Positions 20,401-30,600 of a DNA stretch of 64,000 nucleotides are shown here, piece by piece (positions within the stretch are counted from its first letter, which is position 1; every line of letters begins with the position of its first letter). The stretch lies in NCBI GenBank assembly GCA_018136815.1, contig CM030931.1, positions 3,153,801 through 3,217,800 of the forward strand, read 5' to 3'. Made by a program: the position numbers and the translations under genes. This DNA comes from Isochrysis galbana. Taxonomy: Eukaryota > Haptophyta > Isochrysidales > Isochrysidaceae. The notes below the pieces were generated by a model. That model saw nothing but the letters and a program-made list of their open reading frames with translations, did no database searches and was not told where the DNA came from.

Positions 20401-21906
20401 AGAAACCGCCTCGACTTTCTTGGGGTCCATCTCGAGACCACGACGAGAAACGACGTGCCCAAGGTACTCGCCCTTGATAGCGAACAAGATGCACTTGGAG
20501 GCCTTACACGAGAGACCGGCCCACCGGAGGCGCTCGAGGACGAGATCGAGACGGTGAAGCATTTGCTCGAATGAGGCGTCGATGCGTTCTTCGAGCGTGC
20601 TGCCTGTACCTGTCGACCAAATCCCGATGTCGTCCAGGTACGGCATGCAAATTTCCCATGCGAGGCCTTGGAGCACCGCGTCCATGAGACGACACATGTA
20701 GGAAGGGCCGGATTGGACGCCGAACGGGAGGCAATTGAACTCGTACTTCTGGCGGTGGGTGCAGAACGCCGTGATGGGTTTGTCCTCCTCCTTGATGGGC
20801 AGACACCAGAAGCCGGAGGCGAGATCGAGCAAGCAGAGAAAGAGAGAATCTCGAGAACCTTGGCCTCGGGATAGACGATCGATAGCTTCGACGGTGAGCG
20901 GTAGAGGGCTGTCCGAGATACGAAGCTTCGAGTTCGTGTCGCCATAGTCGACGCAGAAGCGAACGGATCCGTCCTTCTTGCCGACTAGGACGACCCGCGA
21001 AGCCCAAGGCGAATTCGACTTGCGGATGATGCCCGCCGCCTCCATCTCGGCGACGTGCTTGTCGACGATGGCGCGGCCCTCGTCACCCATCTTGGACGGA
21101 GCGTGTCGGTGGGCTGTAGCACCGGGGAGGAGAGGCAGCTCGACCTCCATGACGTGCGTGTGCCGAGGGTTCTTCGGGTCGAGGGCGAACGCGTCGATAT
21201 GCCGTGCCAGCAGGCAGCGTACGCGCTGCTTCTGGGACGGCGACAATTGCTTGTCGGGGTCAATGGTGATAGCGTCGAGGAGCGCGCGCTGTGCCTCGGT
21301 GAGCGAGGACTCGGGGTCGTCTCCATCACCGGCGGCTGTCGACCGCGCCTCGTGCAACTTGTACTCGATGTGAGCTGACGCCACCGGCGAGTACGCAGGA
21401 AGAGTTACAGGTCGTGGCGCCAAGTTCCAAACGGTGATCAACACCTCTCCCTCCGGAGTTGGAGTTTCGACGCTAGTGGCGACCATTGGAGGAGAATCGA
21501 GGCCATCACGAGGCGGTAGACGGTCGACGAGGATGGCGGAGTCGGGGTAGTTCTCGATGACCTCTAGAGGTAGGCGAACAGAGAACGTACCCTTCGATCG
21601 CGCGGGGATGGTGATGGGCTGCCTGGTGTACAGAGCAAACTTTTTCAACGAGGCAGCCGACGACGGGGATCCCTTTGCGAAAAGCGGCTCGACATCGACA
21701 GCGGCGAACGAGGGAGAAGGAGACGAAGGAGGACTGCGAGTGAAGTCGAAACGAGGGGGCGGCTCGAGCTCGGGATCGAGGGGCGGCAATGGAATCGAAG
21801 ACGGCATCGCCGGCGGCGACTCGCCGTGAGCCTGGCAGGATGAGAGATCGTCCGCGATGGGGACGAGCGGCGAGTCATCCGCCTGAGGCGAGTCGGCGGA
21901 GATCAT
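20401..21906 (-). mobile_element. Ty3/Gypsy-type pol fossil (reverse transcriptase region)
   Basis: The minus-strand frame contains a reverse transcriptase of Ty3/Gypsy type: IIRKSNSPWASRVVLVGKKD, RFCVDYGDTN, LDLASGFWCLPIKEEDKPIT, FNCLPFGVQSGPS, the YLDDIGIWS active-site block, and KCILFAIKGEYLGHVVS. A Pro/Ser-rich, probably protease-proximal stretch precedes it. RNase H and integrase are not seen nearby, so the element is incomplete. It is flanked by a gag-like segment in the opposite orientation. Few internal interruptions suggest a fairly young insertion. Confidence 0.85.
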
Positions 21907-21973
21907 AGCGACTAGCGGTGCCGAAGAGATACGAGGCCGGTGGCTGTGGTGCGTAAGATTGGCGATATAACTG

Positions 21974-22071
21974 CCTTACAACCGCGCCACGATAACCGCT
22001 TACGTAAGCGCTTACACGCGTATAAGCGCTTATGAAAGGACGTAAAATCCAGAGTTGTAAGCGCTTACAAC
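21974..22071. repeat. Cluster of TAAGCGCTTA palindromes
   Basis: Within 100 bases are CGCTTACGTAAGCG (21997-22010), ATAAGCGCTTAT (22022-22033) and the 18-base perfect palindrome GTTGTAAGCGCTTACAAC (22054-22071), with a half-site at about 21975. They lie 70-165 bases upstream of the pol fossil on its strand, so they may belong to that element's control region. Confidence 0.75.
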
Positions 22072-22343
22072 CCCCAAAATTTTCTTTGCCCTTAGGCCGG
22101 GCGGGCCATAACTATTACAATCTTTGATATCTACTACTAGTAGGTAGTCTATCTAGAGCTCTGTCTAATTTTTCTAACCCCCCTGGCCCCTGGGCCCCCC
22201 CCGCCCTGCCTTCCCTCCCCCTGGTGGGCGCCCCTCCGCGTGGATCGCCCGCGCGTGCGGACGGCAGCAGTGAAGGGCTCGCTCGAAGGCGGGGGCGTGG
22301 AGTAAGGGGGTGAGGGTGGGCGGGGGCGTGGGCGTAGAGACGG

Positions 22344-23078
22344 ATGGAGGTAGATGGTGAGGAGGACGAGGTGGTGATGCGCATTCCAATGATGCTTGGT
22401 CCGATGCGGGAGCGCGGCGGGTCCACCTGCCTGCTCCAGTACCCATTGCGGCCACGCTGGCGGCCTTACGAGATGGACAAGCTCACCAACGCGCAGATAC
22501 GACCGAAGCAACACCAAATGGAGATGGATCTGAGCATACCCGTCTCGCCCGACGCGATGGATAACGATTCGACCACACACACCTGCAGGCTCACCTCGAC
22601 AGTCACTGTGCACAAGACGCAGTATGCTGTGGGGCTGCTACGGATGCAAGGGAGACCAACCTCGGAGGAGGACGTCAAAGACGTCGACGGAGAGAATAGC
22701 ACGAAGGCTTTCTTCCATCTTGCACCGCTCGATGCGTGCGTGCAAATGCGTCCTGCGATGGCTGAGCATGACGATCAGAAAAACGAGGGAGTCGAGGTGA
22801 AAGGAGGTTCTGCGGAGAAGGGTGCAGGTGCAGGACCCTCGGCAGCTACTGGCACAAGCGGAGCGAACAATCCTGGAGAAGCGACGTCGGTGCTCCCCGT
22901 CTTCAAGCGGGCCGAGACGGAAAAGGAGGAAGAGGCGCGCCGCACATCACACGCATATTGGCTTCAACAACGTGAGGCGGAGCCATGGCGCAAAGTCGTC
23001 ATGCATGAGGAGGGAGACTTGGAAACCAACCTGATTCGCAGTAGTGTATTTGGTGTGGAATATGTGTTTCAGCATTGA
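22344..23078 (+). CDS. POLR3E: RNA polymerase III subunit RPC5 (C37-like)
   Basis: A single open frame of 244 residues. Near the start is DEVVMRIPMML, then STCLLQYPLRPRWRPYE, IRPKQHQMEMDLSIP and TVTVHKTQYAVGLL, which are the hallmark order of the RPC5/Sin family (family pattern: LYLLQYPLRP, then A.IKPK...VE). A second conserved piece near the C-terminus is EAEPWRKVVMH. RPC5 pairs with RPC4 in Pol III, which makes tRNA and 5S rRNA, and acts in initiation and termination. The length is close to yeast C37 (282) and much shorter than human (708). A further 3' exon cannot be excluded. Confidence 0.85.
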   Translation: MEVDGEEDEVVMRIPMMLGPMRERGGSTCLLQYPLRPRWRPYEMDKLTNAQIRPKQHQMEMDLSIPVSPDAMDNDSTTHTCRLTSTVTVHKTQYAVGLLRMQGRPTSEEDVKDVDGENSTKAFFHLAPLDACVQMRPAMAEHDDQKNEGVEVKGGSAEKGAGAGPSAATGTSGANNPGEATSVLPVFKRAETEKEEEARRTSHAYWLQQREAEPWRKVVMHEEGDLETNLIRSSVFGVEYVFQH

Positions 23079-23676
23079 GATTCAATCAGGAATCTACGCA
23101 AGTTGGGGAGGCGATGTGCGAAGAGCAGGCACTCCTCGCCTGGAAGTGCGTACCTTGGACGCAATGGACAATGGATGGATAGGCGTACATGGATGGTTGG
23201 GCGTACATGGATGGATAGGCTTGTCAACTTGTCAATATCCCCGCTCATGAATAGGTAACGTGGGGAGAAACATACAGTAATTCACCAGGGGCCAGAATCC
23301 TCGAAAACGGGGGTTTTGATGGGCGACCGGCCGAGCTCCGCCGAAGTCCGAAGGCTCAGACCCAGGTCGTTTGCCTTCATTTGGTACCCGGTTGGAAAGG
23401 GCGCGCAGCCGCCCTTGCTGACCAAGCGGAAGAGGAGCATTCCTGAGAGGGGGTTGCCTCCCACAACCCCAACGCGGCAACCTGAGGAGGCCTCCCGCTT
23501 GGCCGAGACGGCAGCAACCTCGCTAGCCAACTCCACCTCGCCCTGCCGCCGGCGGCGTGCGGCGTCCCGCCTGGGTCGGGTGAAGGCACACCACCGGCCG
23601 GAGTCAGCCGACCACGTCAAGTGGTACAGCGTCCCCATCCCCCCCCCTTCCCCCTCATGATGGCCCGCTACGAGCA
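23079..23676. other. Intergenic, no gene recognised
   Basis: A small tandem repeat of ATGGATGG(A/T)T(A/G)GGCGTAC occurs near 23170-23220. Two overlapping frames on opposite strands (23316-23660 and 23282-23680) have no domain and are probably chance frames. Confidence 0.4.
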
Positions 23677-25377
23677 TCACCCTAATACTCGTTCACTCCA
23701 TACGAATGGATGTTTTGTCGAATGACGAGACATCGTCTCCTGTTTGATTCCGGTCCACTCCAATACCAGAGAATCCAGCTTGAGCCTTCCGTCGCCAACA
23801 GCGTTCGCGAGTATTTGAAATCCACCATCTGTGATACCTTGGTTTCGAGACAAATCGAGTTTCGTGAGCGTCTTATTCGCACTGAGCATTGCGATCAGAT
23901 CGTCCATATCATTGTCCGTGAATCCACAGGATCGCGCACGAAGGGTAGGCACCTTCAATCTAGGCAACAGCCTCAAAATCTGATACGCGTGCGCACGTTC
24001 CAAGTGCAACTCCTTCAAATTCGACAGCTCTGCTAAAAGGGGTGTATGTGTTGTAAGACACACTTTTATTATTAATCTATCTAACTTTTCTAGGTGTTTA
24101 TGAAGAACCCTAAATTCGTCTTCATTGACACTATCCAATTCAATACTCTTGAGATTAATGCACTCACAAATTTTCTTGATGTCGTGAGCACGATGAGCAA
24201 CATCTGACACACGATAAGCAATATCTGACACATAGAGATGGGACAGATTCTGGAGTTCGTTCACTTTCGATGCGAATGCTTGCAGCCCTTGCCGACCTAG
24301 ATTGTTTTCCGATATGGACAGTGTCTTTAGCTCGGAGAGGTGGTGTGCGTATTCCATGAATTGACACATGCCTCTCCAATCGAACTCATTATTACTTATA
24401 TCAAGTTCCGTCAGACTTGCCCTTTGGGCGTTAGTTATCAGCTTCTCCATCCCAGGATTGGTTATGCCGCACGATCTCAGATTGAGGACCTTCAATGAAG
24501 GAGGCAACAATGGGACGAAATCTCCTAGTGCATTGAGTCGAAGGTGGAGCTTTTCGATTGCAGCGGCCCCGAGGGCGTCTGATAACGCCTCTACGAGGCC
24601 CCTGTCGTCTATACCGTTGTCATTGAGATTGAGCTCTTTCAGCGTCGTCTTCATCTGCCCCTCGATTATACAATCCTTCAACATGCGTATGTCCTCGCCA
24701 ATACTGACGGTGTTGAGGACGAGCTTCTCAAGGTTTCCCAAAGTGCGAGTGTTTTTCTTTACGACTATCTCATTGTGCAAGGCCTCGATAAAATCGCACG
24801 TTTTATTAGAATCCAGTGGGCGGGAGACAAGCACGAGATTCTTGAGACAATCCAATTTGCTATTTTGTAGCAACGCACTGAATACGCTTATGTTCCGAAA
24901 TATCAAAGTCTTGAGGGGAACCCTGGCTCCACAGTAGGAGTTGATGAAGGTGGTCGCGTCTTGCGATATGACCTGATCCGCTTGCGACACGACTTGATCC
25001 TCGGCGAACCGGCCAAGCTGTAGAGTGTGCAGGCCCATCAGGTTGACCTTCTGTAGTTTCCGCAGATGCTCATTGTGATTTTGCAAGACCCAGAGACTGG
25101 ATACGCGAATGGATCGCTTGGATACGTGACTCCATATGCGTGCATCCGATGTGTTAATTTTCAACCGGAAGGGATGACCTCCCGGGCTTGGAAGGAAACG
25201 GAGATTCTCACGTTGACATGGCCGGTTCAACAAATGGATGTTGGTGTTTGTGATTTCAAGTTCACACTCGTGTGGGTGGTGCTGATCGAATATTTGTAGT
25301 GCGCTCACTGCCAAGTTGCCCAAGATTAGTTTTCGTGAGAGCTCCCTGTCCGTCAAATCGTTCTTCGCCTTTTTCAT
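23677..25377 (-). CDS. Leucine-rich repeat protein, RI-like, AT-rich
   Basis: Intronless frame of 566 residues. From about residue 240 it contains ribonuclease-inhibitor-type leucine-rich repeats (LKELNLNDNGIDDRGLVEAL, IEKLHLRLNALG, LKVLNLRSCGITNPGMEKL, LTELDISNNEFDWRGMCQF, LKTLSISENNLGRQGL). Further, less regular repeats run to the C-terminus (LTKLDLSRNQGITDGGFQIL). No signal peptide, membrane helix, NACHT or kinase is seen, so it is a bare LRR scaffold of unknown partner. Base composition and codon choice are clearly more AT-rich than in all neighbouring genes, and the gene lies against a cluster of foldback elements. Capture by a mobile element or horizontal transfer is inferred from this and not shown. 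Confidence 0.75.
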   Translation of the reverse strand: MKKAKNDLTDRELSRKLILGNLAVSALQIFDQHHPHECELEITNTNIHLLNRPCQRENLRFLPSPGGHPFRLKINTSDARIWSHVSKRSIRVSSLWVLQNHNEHLRKLQKVNLMGLHTLQLGRFAEDQVVSQADQVISQDATTFINSYCGARVPLKTLIFRNISVFSALLQNSKLDCLKNLVLVSRPLDSNKTCDFIEALHNEIVVKKNTRTLGNLEKLVLNTVSIGEDIRMLKDCIIEGQMKTTLKELNLNDNGIDDRGLVEALSDALGAAAIEKLHLRLNALGDFVPLLPPSLKVLNLRSCGITNPGMEKLITNAQRASLTELDISNNEFDWRGMCQFMEYAHHLSELKTLSISENNLGRQGLQAFASKVNELQNLSHLYVSDIAYRVSDVAHRAHDIKKICECINLKSIELDSVNEDEFRVLHKHLEKLDRLIIKVCLTTHTPLLAELSNLKELHLERAHAYQILRLLPRLKVPTLRARSCGFTDNDMDDLIAMLSANKTLTKLDLSRNQGITDGGFQILANAVGDGRLKLDSLVLEWTGIKQETMSRHSTKHPFVWSERVLG

Positions 25378-25391
25378 GATTGTGGGCTAAT

Positions 25392-25542
25392 CTGACAACT
25401 TTCCGCGCGAGGGGGTAGGGGGGGAACCAAACAACTTTCTGGGGAATGCACGTCGGCCGAGCAGCCCACCCCGCCAAGTCGTGCACCGCCTCCAGAAAGT
25501 TGTTGGTTCCCCCCCCCTACCCCCTCACGCGGAAAGGTGTCA
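25392..25542. mobile_element. Foldback element F1
   Basis: A self-complementary unit. The left arm starts CTGACAACTTTCCGCGCGAG and runs through GGGGGTAGGGGGGG; the right arm is its reverse complement, ending CGGAAAGGTGTCAG. A nested pair AACTTTCTGG/CCAGAAAGTT lies inside. The unit could fold into one long hairpin. It has no coding capacity. Confidence 0.8.
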
Positions 25543-25586
25543 GATTTCGTCCATTAAAAAAACTCCATAGTTTGGGGGGGGCTAAT

Positions 25587-25740
25587 CTGACAACTTTCCG
25601 CGCGAGGGGGTAGGGGGGGGAACCAAACAACTTTCTGGGGAATGCACGTCGGCCGAGCAGCCCACCCCGCCAAGTCGTGCACCGCCTCCAGAAAGTTGTT
25701 GGTTTCCCCCCCCCTACCCCCTCACGCGGAAGGTTGTCAG
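25587..25740. mobile_element. Foldback element F2
   Basis: Nearly identical to F1, with the same arms and centre. The spacer between F1 and F2 (TTTCGTCCATTAAAAAAACT, then CCATAGTTTGGGGG) is repeated again at about 26630-26660, so unit and spacer were duplicated together. Confidence 0.8.
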
Positions 25741-25773
25741 ACGAAAATCCCCCAGACCACAAAGGGGGTGCAC

Positions 25774-26333
25774 ATCGACCTATTCACGTGAAGACATCGG
25801 CGACCTCCTCAGTGGGGGTGATGTACACCGACCTATTCACGTGAAGACATCGGCGACCTCCTCAAGGGAAGTGCACACCGTCCTATTCACGTGAAGACAT
25901 CGGCGACCCCCTCACGAAGGGGGTGCGCACCGACCTATTCACATGAAGACATCGGCGACCTCCTCAGGAAGGGGATGCACACCGACCTATTCACGTGAAG
26001 ACATCGGCGACCTCCTCAGGAAGGGGGTGCACACCGACCTATTCACGTGAAGAGATCGGCGACCTCCTCAGGGGGGAAATGTACACCGACCTATTCACGT
26101 GAAGACGTCGGCGACCTCCTCAGGGGGGGGGACTGCACACCGACCTATTCACGTGAAGACATCGGGTGCACACCGACCTATTCACGTGAAGACGTCGGCG
26201 ACCTCCTCAGGGGGGGGACTGCACACCGACCTATTCACGTGAAGACATCGGGTGCACACCGACCTATTCACGTGAAGACATCGGCGACCTCCTCAGTGGG
26301 GGGATGTACACCGACCTATTCACGTGAAGACGG
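25774..26333. repeat. 12-copy minisatellite with TTCACGTGAA palindromes
   Basis: Twelve copies of a unit of mostly 50-55 bases, shorter where the middle part is missing. The core is CCGACCTATTCACGTGAAGA followed by CATCGGCGACCTCCTC. All but the fourth copy (CACATG) keep the perfect palindrome TTCACGTGAA. Units differ mainly in the length of the G-run and a few substitutions. The array sits between the right arm of F2 and another arm remnant at about 26343-26358, so it lies within the foldback cluster. Confidence 0.9.
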
Positions 26334-26401
26334 GTTAGCTCACGCGGAAGGTTGTCAGATTAGCTCTTCCTCCGACCACGAATTTTTTTATTAGTCGAAA
26401 T

Positions 26402-26528
26402 CTGACAACTTTCCGCGTGAGGGGGTAGGGGGGGAAATCAACAACTTTCTGGGGACGCTGCACCACTTGGCGGGGTGCCAGAAAGTTGTTTGGTTCCCCC
26501 CCTACCCCCTCACGCGGAAAGTTGTCAG
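26402..26528. mobile_element. Foldback element F3, with a minimal copy F4 at 26578-26628
   Basis: F3 has the same arms as F1 and F2 (CTGACAACTTTCCGCG and its complement) with a shorter centre. F4 is little more than the two arm tips joined by a GGGTAGGGCCCC centre. The series F1, F2, F3, F4 shows stepwise loss of the centre. Confidence 0.8.
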
Positions 26529-26639
26529 ATTTCGCCTACAAGAAAACCTCCCCGGGTGGCGGGGGTAGGGGCTAATCTGACAACGTTCCGCGCAGAGGGG
26601 TAGGGCCCCTTACGCGGAAATGTGTCAGATTTCGTCCAT

Positions 26640-27290
26640 TAAGAAAACCCATAGTTTGGGGGGGGAGCCCTCCGGTATCTCTCTCTCTCTATCTCTCTCT
26701 CCCTCCCTCCGGTATCTCTCTCTCTCTCTCCCCCCCATTATATCTCCCTCCCTCCGATATCTCTCTCTCCCTCCCTCCGGTATCTCTCTCTCTCTCTCCC
26801 TCCCTCCGGTATCTCTCTCTCCCTCCCTCCGGTATCTCTCCCTCCGGTCCCCCCCCCCGCTATATCTCCCTTCCCCCCGGGGGGGGGGGTAGCGGGGTTG
26901 GGAGGGGAGGGAGAGCAAGAGGCGTCTGACGCAGCTCTCTCTTCCCCTCCCGGTATTTCTCCCCATCCGGTCTCCCCCCCCTCCGGTATCTCTCTCTCTC
27001 TCCCCCCCCCGGTATATCTCTCCCCCCCTCTCATATCTCTCTCTCTCCCCCCTGCGGTATCTCTCTCTTCCCTCCCAGCCCCCCGCGCTATATTTCCCCT
27101 TTCCCCCCTGGCACGGGGGGGGGGAGGCAGCGGGCTTGGGAGGGGAGGGAGCCCTCCGTCCGTCGACTTCTCTCCGCCCGCCCCCTCCGCCCCTCCGCCC
27201 CTCCGCCCCTCCGCCCCTCCGCCCCCTCCGCCCCCTCCGCCCCCTCCGCCCCTCCGCCCCTCCGCCCCTCCGCCTCTCCCCTGCTTTCGC
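26640..27290. repeat. CT-rich and CGCCCCTC low-complexity tracts
   Basis: Repeated phrases of the type CCGGTATCTCTCTCTC fill 26670-27080. A separate array of (CGCCCCTC)n-type units occupies about 27175-27275. The long open frames on both strands here are artefacts of the repeats. Confidence 0.85.
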
Positions 27291-27318
27291 CCCAAATCTA
27301 AACCAGCGCTGCATCAGA

Positions 27319-27571
27319 CGCTCACTCCAATGCCCCACACGAAGAGCGCTTCAAGCGCAAGCGCAACCAGGAGGTGACCGACTCGGAGGGCATCAATTGC
27401 TCATGGAAGCGATTCTCCTGGTCGTGCTTTCCAATCTACTCGTCGATTGCCGCCTCAGCTGGCAATGGGACGGGCACGCGTATGTAGTATCGGCCCTCCT
27501 CAACGGGAGCGCATCGCGAACCTGTTCCGACAGCTGGGCATAGACTTCGTGGAGGAAACGCCCTGGTGATT
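27319..27571 (+). CDS. Possible end of a small spliced gene, unrecognised
   Basis: Two candidate exons are visible. About 27319-27373 would encode SNAPHEERFKRKRNQE before a GTGACC donor. About 27460-27571, after a CCGCCTCAG acceptor, would encode LAMGRARVCSIG, then RERIANLFRQLGIDFVEE and TPW before the stop. The second looks like a real protein end, but no family is recognised and the 5' part would have to lie inside or beyond the CGCCCCTC array. Low confidence. Confidence 0.25.
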
Positions 27572-27599
27572 GTCGGGGGGCGGTAGCGGTAGCCGGGAT

Positions 27600-28345
27600 T
27601 CAACAATCGAAACGTTTACAACAAAAAAAAACTGGCACCAAATGAAGGCAAGGCGCCTCCCAGCCCACCCACCCCCTCCCCCTGGCGACCCCACCTCCAA
27701 AGTGCCCGGCCCAGATTCGTAAAAAATTTCTGTACGAAAAGCTTTTTCCAGCCCCGTCTGAGACCCCCACCCGTCTGGTACACGAAGACAAGTCGTTGCG
27801 GACACGCGCGCGGAGTAATGGCCGTGGTGGTGGTGGGTCGCGCTGAGGTCTGAGGTGTGCCTCGTGCCTCCCAGCCCAGGCTCCCAGTCATCTCCCTCCC
27901 CCCTCGCGATCCCAGCGTCCGACTCCGACTCAGATTCCTAAAAAATCTTCTATCTATACCAAAACACTTTTCCTGCCCCGTCTGGATACGACCACCCCCC
28001 GTCTGGTACACGAAGGCGCCTTGGCCACTCGCTCCGGCGGCAGGAAGATCAGCGCTTCTGGGCCCCTATTTCACGAGTGCCCCCCCTCCTCCCCCTGCGT
28101 TGTTTTTACCCGAAATGGGTTTACCCCCAGCGTGGACTCGAGGAGAGGACGCGCTGTGGTGCGCGGGGTCGGTGCGTGCACTGGAGGGGGGAAAAATATC
28201 GAGGGGAAGGGGTGGTGCCCCCTCCCCCCGGGCTGTCCGGTATCACTCGGACACCTTGCGCTCGTCAGACATGGCGGGATTCCGGGACTAAAAAGTTATG
28301 TCCAATTAGCTAGTGGGGTTGGCTAGGATATAACATTAATTAATT
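27600..28345. repeat. Diverged duplication and an 80-base dispersed repeat
   Basis: Two diverged copies of a segment of about 200 bases (around 27655-27800 and 27870-28020) both end CGTCTGGTACACGAAG. At about 28265-28345 is a segment whose reverse complement occurs at 57620-57690, next to a LINE endonuclease fragment (TAGCCAACCCCACTAGCTAA in that orientation). No gene is recognised, and the remaining stretch to 28728 also shows none. Confidence 0.55.
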
Positions 28346-28728
28346 TAATTATGTAAGTAATGATTCCATGCGCCGCGAGTGCGGTAAGACTATTATGAAG
28401 TTTTTCAATGACATCGATTTCAAATCATACGCGGACATACTTCCGCGTAGTGCGTAGCATTAAAACTGCATTTGAAGGGCCGCTAGCTCGCGAATGGAAA
28501 GCATGTAAGCTAGAAAGAAGAATTGGAGCTAGCCTACGGTTTGTCCATGTTGCTGGATGATCAACCGATTACACTCTCGACGTATTTGGCGTGTGCCACG
28601 GCGTGCTCCGATGTGAGTGAGTGAGTTCTCCATGCTACCTTACGGTCGTAGTGGCTTGAGTGATGCGGGAGTTCCAGGTGGCAATCTAGGTGAGAGTTCG
28701 ACCCTTGCCCTCCACCTCCGCGATTGAT

Positions 28729-29933
28729 CTATGCTGGCCGTTCACCACCCACACCATTCTGAAGGGTGTACTTGACAAGTAGTGCAAGCCAATACAGTTG
28801 CAGGGCATTAAAACCGCCAACGCCGAACGCGTGACCAAGAAGAGGGCCTCGAAGACCTTCAGCGGCAGACTGTGAGGCTAGCAATGGCATTATCCTACCC
28901 AAAAAGTGAGCGGGGCTCAGGTCCATCGATCAAGTTGTATGAGACACATCAAGTACATGGGCAGGGCATCACGTACTCAGGAAAGAAATGGCGAACTGAA
29001 ATGAGCGTGAAGAGGAATCCACGGACGACAACAAATGCTCCCGCAGCAGCAGCTTGAAAACCGTCTCTCAAAGCCTTGAAGCGCTCAACAAGCGCAGCTT
29101 GGACTTCTGACGTTGAGTTCTCCGCCGCCTACTAAGTGAGATGAGCCATGCCATCAAACACACATGGCGACCATCACGATGAGCCTTGTGCAAGGCTATG
29201 CAGAAATCTTGACGCCAAGAGGTGGTGGATGTGGGGTTCTCAAGTTCACCTTGGCAGCGTGGGCGAAGTATTCGTGCACGTTAAGTGGAAGCGTGGAGGC
29301 CTCAATCACTCCCAGATAAAATGTTCCTGAGGGGTGAGGAGACTCCAGATGAGGGCCCGGATGCCAAGGATGCATGCTTCGACCTGGGGTTGCACATGAT
29401 GTGGTGTGGCTCGCACCGTAAAAGATTGGCGCGAGCCACGCCGCATTGAAGGCGACAGCTGCCATTGCCACATGGTGGATCAGGGAATCGGGCCGACGGA
29501 GCTCCTTGATCCAAATCGCGCAGGGTAGATCCCAGAGTACGAGCTCGCCGAACAGCATTGCGGCCAAGAAGCGCGTGGTGCCATTGTCGAGCAGGAAGCG
29601 CGATGCACCACTGCCCATCCATGGCGCAGGTGCGAACCATGCGGCCGCCCCAACGACTGTGGCGATTGTCATGAAGACGAGCGCAATCAGCTGATGTGCG
29701 ACATATCCGGGAGATTCCGAAAGCCAAGGTTTGTTCTTGGCTTTCTTGAAGAGCGCTACCAGGCCTAGCTGCGCGGCAACAGCGAGACCACCTGAGACGC
29801 CCGCGACCGCAATCACCGAATCGGCGGTGGCTGTGGGCATGGGCGGAATGGCGAGGACCATCGAGGGCACCTGCGCGCGCGACGCCGCTTGGATCAGCCG
29901 GCCGCCTGCAAGCGGCGCGCTGAGCACCACCAT
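28729..29933 (-). CDS. TLC-domain membrane protein
   Basis: Four exons on the minus strand: 29933-29417, 29326-29250, 29119-28977, 28894-28729, giving 300 residues. The start at 29933 (MVVLSAPLAGG) is chosen over in-frame upstream codons that precede an unrelated basic stretch. Hydrophobic segments include SVIAVAGVSGGLAVAAQLGL, HQLIALVFMTIATVVGAAAW, FLAAMLFGELVLWDL, SLIHHVAMAAVAFNAAWLAP, GTFYLGVIEASTLPLN, GAFVVVRGFLFTLISVRHFF and ALQLYWLALLVKYTL. The HHVAM motif followed by an E.ST segment is the signature of TRAM-LAG1-CLN8 proteins of the TMEM56/TLCD type, which act in membrane lipid composition. A ceramide synthase is unlikely because the usual Lag1p HD motif is not obvious. The splice phases are consistent throughout. 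Confidence 0.75.
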
Positions 29934-30084
29934 TGCGTGTGTGGGCGGCAGGTGAGGGGGCTCTGCTCGTCGGCAGCGAGCCGACCGACACGGGCGTCGG
30001 TTTCGGTACTCAGTCATGGGTTCATTATTAAGTGATCTCGCCGGAAGGAGATCTACACCACATACCACATATTACCCTAGAGGC

Positions 30085-30600
30085 ATGAGCCTCGTAGAAC
30101 GAACGGCCCGCTTCGTGAAGCGGCCCGCAACGTTCCCCATGGCTCCCACGGCCAAGCCCAAGCCTCCCTCGCGCCCAGAGATGCCTAAACAAAGGGCACT
30201 AACTACACTCTACACTGCGCAGGCCCGCGACAAGGCCGACGATCTTCGAGAGCGAGAGCGAGCTCGCCACGCATCACTTGAGGCATGCCATTTAGTGTAC
30301 ACTACTAGTGTGCTCTTGTCAACATGTTCCGTGCCCTGGGAATGGGTTCCTTTGTTCCTTTGTTGTGATACTTGTGGCAATCTCAAGAAGGGAGTGTGCA
30401 AGAAGCAAGAAGAGGGGATGTGTGCAGCTTCGGAGGCTTGCAGCTTGCAGCTCGTGTGGATGGTTGGGTGTCAAAGCGCGTTGAGTGACTCAGAGTCCGT
30501 TCTCGATGTCGGGGCTGATGCACGAGGCTCTCGATGTCGCGCACACATATGCAAAAAAATACATTGCGAGTCACAACGAGCTTCAACTGAGAAAAAATAA
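30085..30600 (+). CDS. Hypothetical reading frame divergent from the TLC gene
   Basis: An open frame begins MSLVERTARFVKRPATFPMA. About 45 residues in it reads ARDKADDLRERERARHASLE just after a CTGCGCAG, which could be a splice acceptor. The first half has coding-like composition; the second half is Cys/Ser-rich and overlaps the dispersed repeat at 30505-30740, so it is probably not coding. No family is recognised. Confidence 0.25.
   Translation: MSLVERTARFVKRPATFPMAPTAKPKPPSRPEMPKQRALTTLYTAQARDKADDLRERERARHASLEACHLVYTTSVLLSTCSVPWEWVPLFLCCDTCGNLKKGVCKKQEEGMCAASEACSLQLVWMVGCQSALSDSESVLDVGADARGSRCRAHICKKIHCESQRASTEKK

Noticed and set aside
22149-22613. Minus-strand frames overlapping RPC5
   Set aside because: They are shadows of the RPC5 coding strand, whose plus-strand product matches a known family.
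25774-26333. Regularly spaced repeats that look CRISPR-like
   Set aside because: The genome is eukaryotic, the units run head to tail without unique spacers, and each unit is palindromic in its core; this is a minisatellite.
26625-27377. Several 140-240 residue frames in the CT-rich region
   Set aside because: They are translations of simple repeats, with opposite-strand partners of similar length.
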